DNA from: Diogma glabrata
Lineage: Eukaryota > Arthropoda > Insecta > Diptera > Cylindrotomidae
Direction of reading: 5' to 3'
Length of the DNA stretch: 64,000 nt
Assembly (NCBI GenBank): GCA_963693315.1
Contig: OY856186.1
Location: 300,004,910-300,068,909 of the forward strand
Below are positions 59,650 to 64,000 of this stretch, in pieces. A program made the position numbers and the translations under genes. Under the pieces are notes generated by a model that did no database searches, was not told the origin of the DNA, and worked only from the letters and a program-made list of their open reading frames with translations. How positions within the stretch are numbered: position 1 is the stretch's first letter; each line of letters opens with the position of its first letter.

Positions 59650-60349
59650 CGTCGCTTTAATAATGAAACAACGTATTCGCAAAAGTGTAGTTTCGAGATA
59701 ATTGGGCTTAAAGATTTTTCGATTTTCTGATTTTCGTAAACTCGACAGCACTATTGAATGAATAAAGATATTGGAAAAAAATTTCTACCAATTAATCTTG
59801 ACTAATTTCCCCATAGCATATTAATATTTCACATTGGTACCTGCTGGCTTTTCTACCTAAAAAGAGGTGAAAAGTCAATCAGGTACCTTATACGTTATTT
59901 CATATTTCATATACGTTATTTCATTTTGCATGGAAGTACGATTAAGCCTAAAACTAATTATTATTGAACTAACGCATAATATTTTTACAATTTTTTATTT
60001 ATATGAACCGGCATATCATGTAGTAAAGAATGATGCTTATACAATATTTTAGATTTACCATTTCGTGTGGCGATCGTAATGTATGTAAAGTATACGACAC
60101 TGATTTTACCAAAGTTATTATTCTGTAGGAATTGAAATATCGTACATGCAATTTACGCTGTTTCAATATTTAACCAAATTCAAATTTGCAGGTACGTTAA
60201 TTAACAATATTTAATTTTCACCCCCAGTTATAAAAAAATTGGAAAATGTTAAAATGCCACTTTATAAACATCCTTATGGGAAATGCAGCGCACCCATTAT
60301 ATAATAACAACGTATATATGGCATACGTTATTTCATTATTAAAGCGACG
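59650..60349. mobile_element. MITE with CGTCGC ends, 700 bp
   Basis: The terminal repeats CGTCGCTTTAATAATGAAA and TTTCATTATTAAAGCGACG are flanked by ATAT (59646-59649, 60350-60353). It is the longer relative of 40143-40389. Short ORFs inside are not convincing. Confidence 0.85.
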
Positions 60350-60353
60350 ATAT

Positions 60354-62180
60354 ATACAATAAGAATCTGTTGGCGGAAAAATACGATAGGTTGCGATTGG
60401 TGCTACATGGAATGTACGATAGAAAACGATTCAAAACTTGTTGAGTTTTACCAAAAAATTTCAATCGTGATCTTCAGATTTAAAATTCGATTAACTACGA
60501 TAAAAAATTCTATCGTAGAAAAACCATTGAAACCGAAAACTGAAAAATCCTATAGGTTACGATAGATTACGGTGCGTTTTCTACCTAGCAGATAAAGTCT
60601 ATGCGTTTCATTTTTCAAATGATTAAATCCGAAAGAAACGGATAGCAAACGATAGAAAACTATTCGTTTTCAATCGTTTTCTATCGATTTCTTTCGATTT
60701 TTTTATTGGGTGGTAATGGCTGAAGCTGAACATCCGAAACTACGATAAAATGCAGCAAACGCTTATGTTTTGAATTCCATAAAAAACGAATGATAGGACT
60801 TAAATTTATTCGCTAGTCTCGGCAAGTGGATTGATTTTTTTAGCATCAGCATGCACATACGTATTGTTTTTGATTTACATAATTTTTTTTGATGGATTTG
60901 AGTGAAGAGAATTCCACATAAGCATTCGGCGGAAATGAAACACTTTCCACCTCGGTTTCCACATCAGTAAAACAACAAAAACACAACACATAACAATCTA
61001 GTAATAGTATTTATAAAAAAACACAAATTTTTTATGTTAATTTTCGAATAGCCTTTTTTAATAAAAGGTCTATTAAATATTATATTATTCAATACTACAA
61101 CCAACGCAACAAAAAAACCTATGTACTCCACTGTATATTTTCTGCATAAAAACTTTAAATTCTCTGAGAGAAATTGTTACACGTGTATTGTGTAAGTTTG
61201 TTTCGTTCCTTCAAATTGACTTGGCAGACGTTTTGTATTTTATTTAAAATGTTTAATTTGTTAGGTTTTTGTTTTTAACTATAAGTAAAAGTGTTGTTTT
61301 AATTTTTTCAAATAAAAATAATTTTAAATATAATAAATAACTTGTAAGTTTGAACTTTTAATATAATTTGTATTAATTAGTAAACATAATTACTACATGA
61401 TAAAAACTTTTTCATGTATTTTATTTTTGTAGATACTAAAAATGCCGATTGTTTACAAAAAAAATATTTCTAATTTTTCACCGTCAATTTTCGTATAATA
61501 ACAATGAAATTAATGACAGCTAAAATTAGCTGGTCAAATCCACTCCACAATGTGTAGTCTACATCAAAAACAGTCGTTTTTTCTTGCAAATCAAACTTGG
61601 TTTGTTTGGTTCGTAACTAAATTATTTTATTATTACTTTAAGACATAATTATTGATTTATTATGTTATATCATTCCGTTTTACAGTTATTTAAATGTGGT
61701 TTTGGTGTAGTCAGTAGTGTAGTAACCAACCGCCCTCTTTGAAGAGGACAAGTCCTCTCTATAGAAGGAAAACATTAAACAAATGTGCCTAGTATCTTTT
61801 TTCAAAACAGTGCTTTTTGTACCTATTTTCGGCCATTCATCAAACATGAAATATCTGATCTATTTATGTTTTGAATAGCCCAATTTTCTTTAATTAATTA
61901 CTTGACGTGGTTAGTAAGAGTTTAAGTTTTGCAAATGGATTAACTTTAAAGATATACCGAAATGGAGTGAGCTGGATCTTTGTTTGATTTATTTACAGTG
62001 ATTGATTAGTAAATATCAATGGAAAGTTATTCGACCAATTTTGTAATTTTAAAAAATTTGTAGAAGAGAATATTGGCAAAGAATACTTTACGACACTCTC
62101 GCTTCATGAAAAATGGGTAACATTTAAAAAAAATTTACATATTGAACTGCATGAACTTCTAATTAGAAGCAGGTTTTTTG
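60354..62180. other. Intergenic stretch
   Basis: It holds CGATAGAAAAC/GTTTTCTATCG motif pairs (60360-60700) and a possible hAT-like end near 61711 (CAGTAGTGTAGTAACCAACC with AGAGGACAAGTCCTCT behind it) without a partner in the window. No gene was recognised. Confidence 0.4.
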
Positions 62181-62185
62181 CCATT

Positions 62186-63285
62186 CCCGCTCACAATGCA
62201 AACGTATGTATTCCATATAGGAATGTAGGCTTGCAACATTTTGTCCTTCTACGTTCACGGAACTCTCGGCGAGCGAAAATTATTTGCACTTTACCGGCTT
62301 TTTTTAATTTGTGAATAGTGGAAAGATGCTTGAAGATTTTTCAAAAATCCACTGGGGTGCGTTTTGAAATTAACTATGGTTAACCGCGGTTAACTTTACT
62401 CTACCAAATGTTGTTCCATAATTAACCGCAAAATAAAAAATTTACTGGATGACAGATGTACTATCGTTCCAAAACTATAAAAATTAGTTGTCATAGTAAA
62501 TTGTGACGTCACTACTTTAACTTTGTTACTCAAGTCTAGAGTAGAGTTTGTTGAGGTTCTAATGTCAAAACATATAAATATTTAAAACGACATGTCAACC
62601 GATTTATAAAACATAATATAGTTTTTTATAATAAAAGAAAATTTTAATTGTTGTGGAAAAAAAAGTTAGAAATTATATTGTTTTGTGAATATATCGTACA
62701 TTTAATTATTATTTACTAAGTATTTAATAATTTTTAGTGAAATGTGTTATTTTTATTATTTTTATTTGATACTGTAGACTGAAAAATAAATTATAGAAAT
62801 AAAAAACATACACTACATTTTTAGTTTTATTTATCGTAATTAAAATATTAGTTTTTATTAATTTTGAATTTTTAGCGGTCTTTTACAATTTAACTTTGAC
62901 AGCTTTACTATGGTAATTTGAATTTAATATTTGACGTCACTATTTTGACTATGACATTAGTGACATTATTACCTTATGGTTAGCCGTGGTTAATTTCGAA
63001 ACGCACCCCTGTGTAACTCAAAAAGGCAATTTTGCAACCATAAAATTAAATTATTAAAAAGTACTTCTTTTTAAATAATTTAATTTTATGGTTTCAAAAT
63101 TGCTTTTTGAGTTACACAGTGGATTTTTGAAAAATCTTCAAGCATCTTTCCACTATTCATAAATTAAAAAAAGCCGGTAAAGTGCGAATAATATTCGCTC
63201 GCCGAGGGTTCCGTGAACGTAGAAGGACAAAATGTTGCAAGCCTACATTTCTATATGGAATATATACGTATGCATTGTAAGCGGG
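62186..63285. repeat. Foldback with a 656-bp insertion in its left arm
   Basis: The outer arms CCCGCTCACAATGCA (62186) and TGCATTGTAAGCGGG (63285) are inverted over about 220 bp and meet at a hairpin centre near 63056. The left arm is interrupted between 62353 and 63010; the right arm shows the continuous sequence (CTTTTTGAGTTACACAGTGG). Confidence 0.8.
62354..63009. mobile_element. 656-bp insertion with GGGGTGCGTTT ends
   Basis: The ends GGGGTGCGTTTTGAAATTAA and TTAATTTCGAAACGCACCCC are inverted repeats (about 28 bp, a few changes). Comparison with the intact right arm leaves at most a 1-bp duplication (T), so the superfamily is unclear. There is no ORF inside. Confidence 0.7.
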
Positions 63286-63966
63286 TTTGGATCTATCGAT
63301 AAAAAGTTTAAAATATTTTACTCTGTTTTTTTATCACAAATTCTTGGAACAGAGTAATTAATTTTATTAATTTTTTATCATATGAGTGAGTTTCATGATA
63401 ACATTTTTTTCAGAAATGTGTTTACTTTGAGTTATGTTACTTAGAACTTGATTTCTTAGTGATAAGTTAAATTAAATTTTGTCTAAAAATTCTGTATACC
63501 ATCCGCGTAGTATGATTTGTGAAACTCTTTCAAGTAAAACCTTAGTTTCAGATACAACATGCCACAGTGATGGTATGGACGACAGGGGTAAGGATAAGTT
63601 TTTAACGTTAATTTTATTTTGAAAATCCTCATGTACCATCGTTGAGTTGATGATAGATGATTAATAGTAACAGCGATATATCTTATGAACGAACTTTAAT
63701 TTGTCAACAACGGTAGCACTCCTGATTTTTCTAGGAATATTTTTGATGGTTTTTTTTTATTTCTTACATCTTGTTATAAAAACTTGAAATATATCATATT
63801 ATAACAAATTGGTTTTTGTATATAGTTGCAAGTTTCCTTTTTGATTTTACATTAAAAAAACTATTTTTCAAAATTCAAAACAAATATATTTTTATTTTAT
63901 TTTAAATATATATTTTAATCTAACTTCTAAAAAACAATTTTATTTTTCTTATTTCTCTTACACGTG

Positions 63967-63990
63967 TTTCAATCTTTCGATCATCCTCAG
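63967..63990 (-). other. Penelope-type terminal hairpin at the window edge
   Basis: The minus strand reads CTGAGGA, a GATC/GATT stem around GAAA, then GAAA. It is the same layout as at 47406-47432. Confidence 0.35.
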
Positions 63991-64000
63991 AGAGAAAATA

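Noticed and set aside
61741..61758. AGAGGACAAGTCCTCT palindrome with CAGTAGTGTAG as a hAT terminus
   Set aside because: Only one end is in the window and no duplication can be tested.

Overview
The window is AT-rich eukaryotic (insect-type) DNA: one spliced host gene embedded in layer upon layer of transposable elements. The host gene, the insertion of an LTR element with an envelope-like ORF, and Jockey-, Tc1- and hAT-type debris all point to an insect. I cannot name the order. No rRNA, tRNA, CRISPR or bacterial-type operon was seen.

Host gene: nine plus-strand exons (25435-28470 and 38293-38369) encode a secreted SMOC-type protein, the magu/pentagone family: Kazal, thyroglobulin-1, EF-hand block, acidic linker, second thyroglobulin-1, second EF-hand block. 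The exon lengths sum to 1707 bases (568 codons plus stop), with phase matching at every junction. The 5' exons with the signal peptide were not found. The 9.8-kb last intron holds a roughly 0.93-kb (TA)n tract split by a young, intact, antisense gypsy/errantivirus-like element (29962-37721; LTRs, gag, pol, env; ATAT target duplication).

Left third (1-24519): a non-LTR endonuclease fragment at the left edge; a dispersed repeat family with ACTTCCGG motifs; a duplicated tandem block (4.5-6.5 kb); a cluster of nested palindromes (6.9-8.2 kb); a Tc1/IS630-type transposon (8342-12915) whose decayed transposase carries an N-terminal RING-like finger and whose ends are long subterminal repeat arrays; inside its left array a second transposon (8568-9924) with THAP-transposase remains; then a 10.6-kb hAT-like element (13916-24519) carrying an EnSpm/CACTA-like two-gene unit (14058 to about 19310), two decayed non-LTR reverse transcriptase pieces and a 3-copy tandem repeat.

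Right third (38370-64000): several MITEs with exact target duplications; a THAP-domain exon split by a 7.8-kb hAT-like element (41420-49180) that itself holds a Helitron 3' end and a large foldback enclosing a Penelope-like GIY-YIG ORF; then a nest at 51.7-59.6 kb in which a Jockey-like retrotransposon is split by a hAT element, which contains a Tigger-like element, which contains an RTE-like endonuclease relic. The last 4 kb hold a foldback with an insertion in one arm.

Most insertion calls rest on terminal repeats plus target-site duplications, and several on restoration of a reading frame or comparison with a related copy in the window. All sequence comparisons were done by eye.
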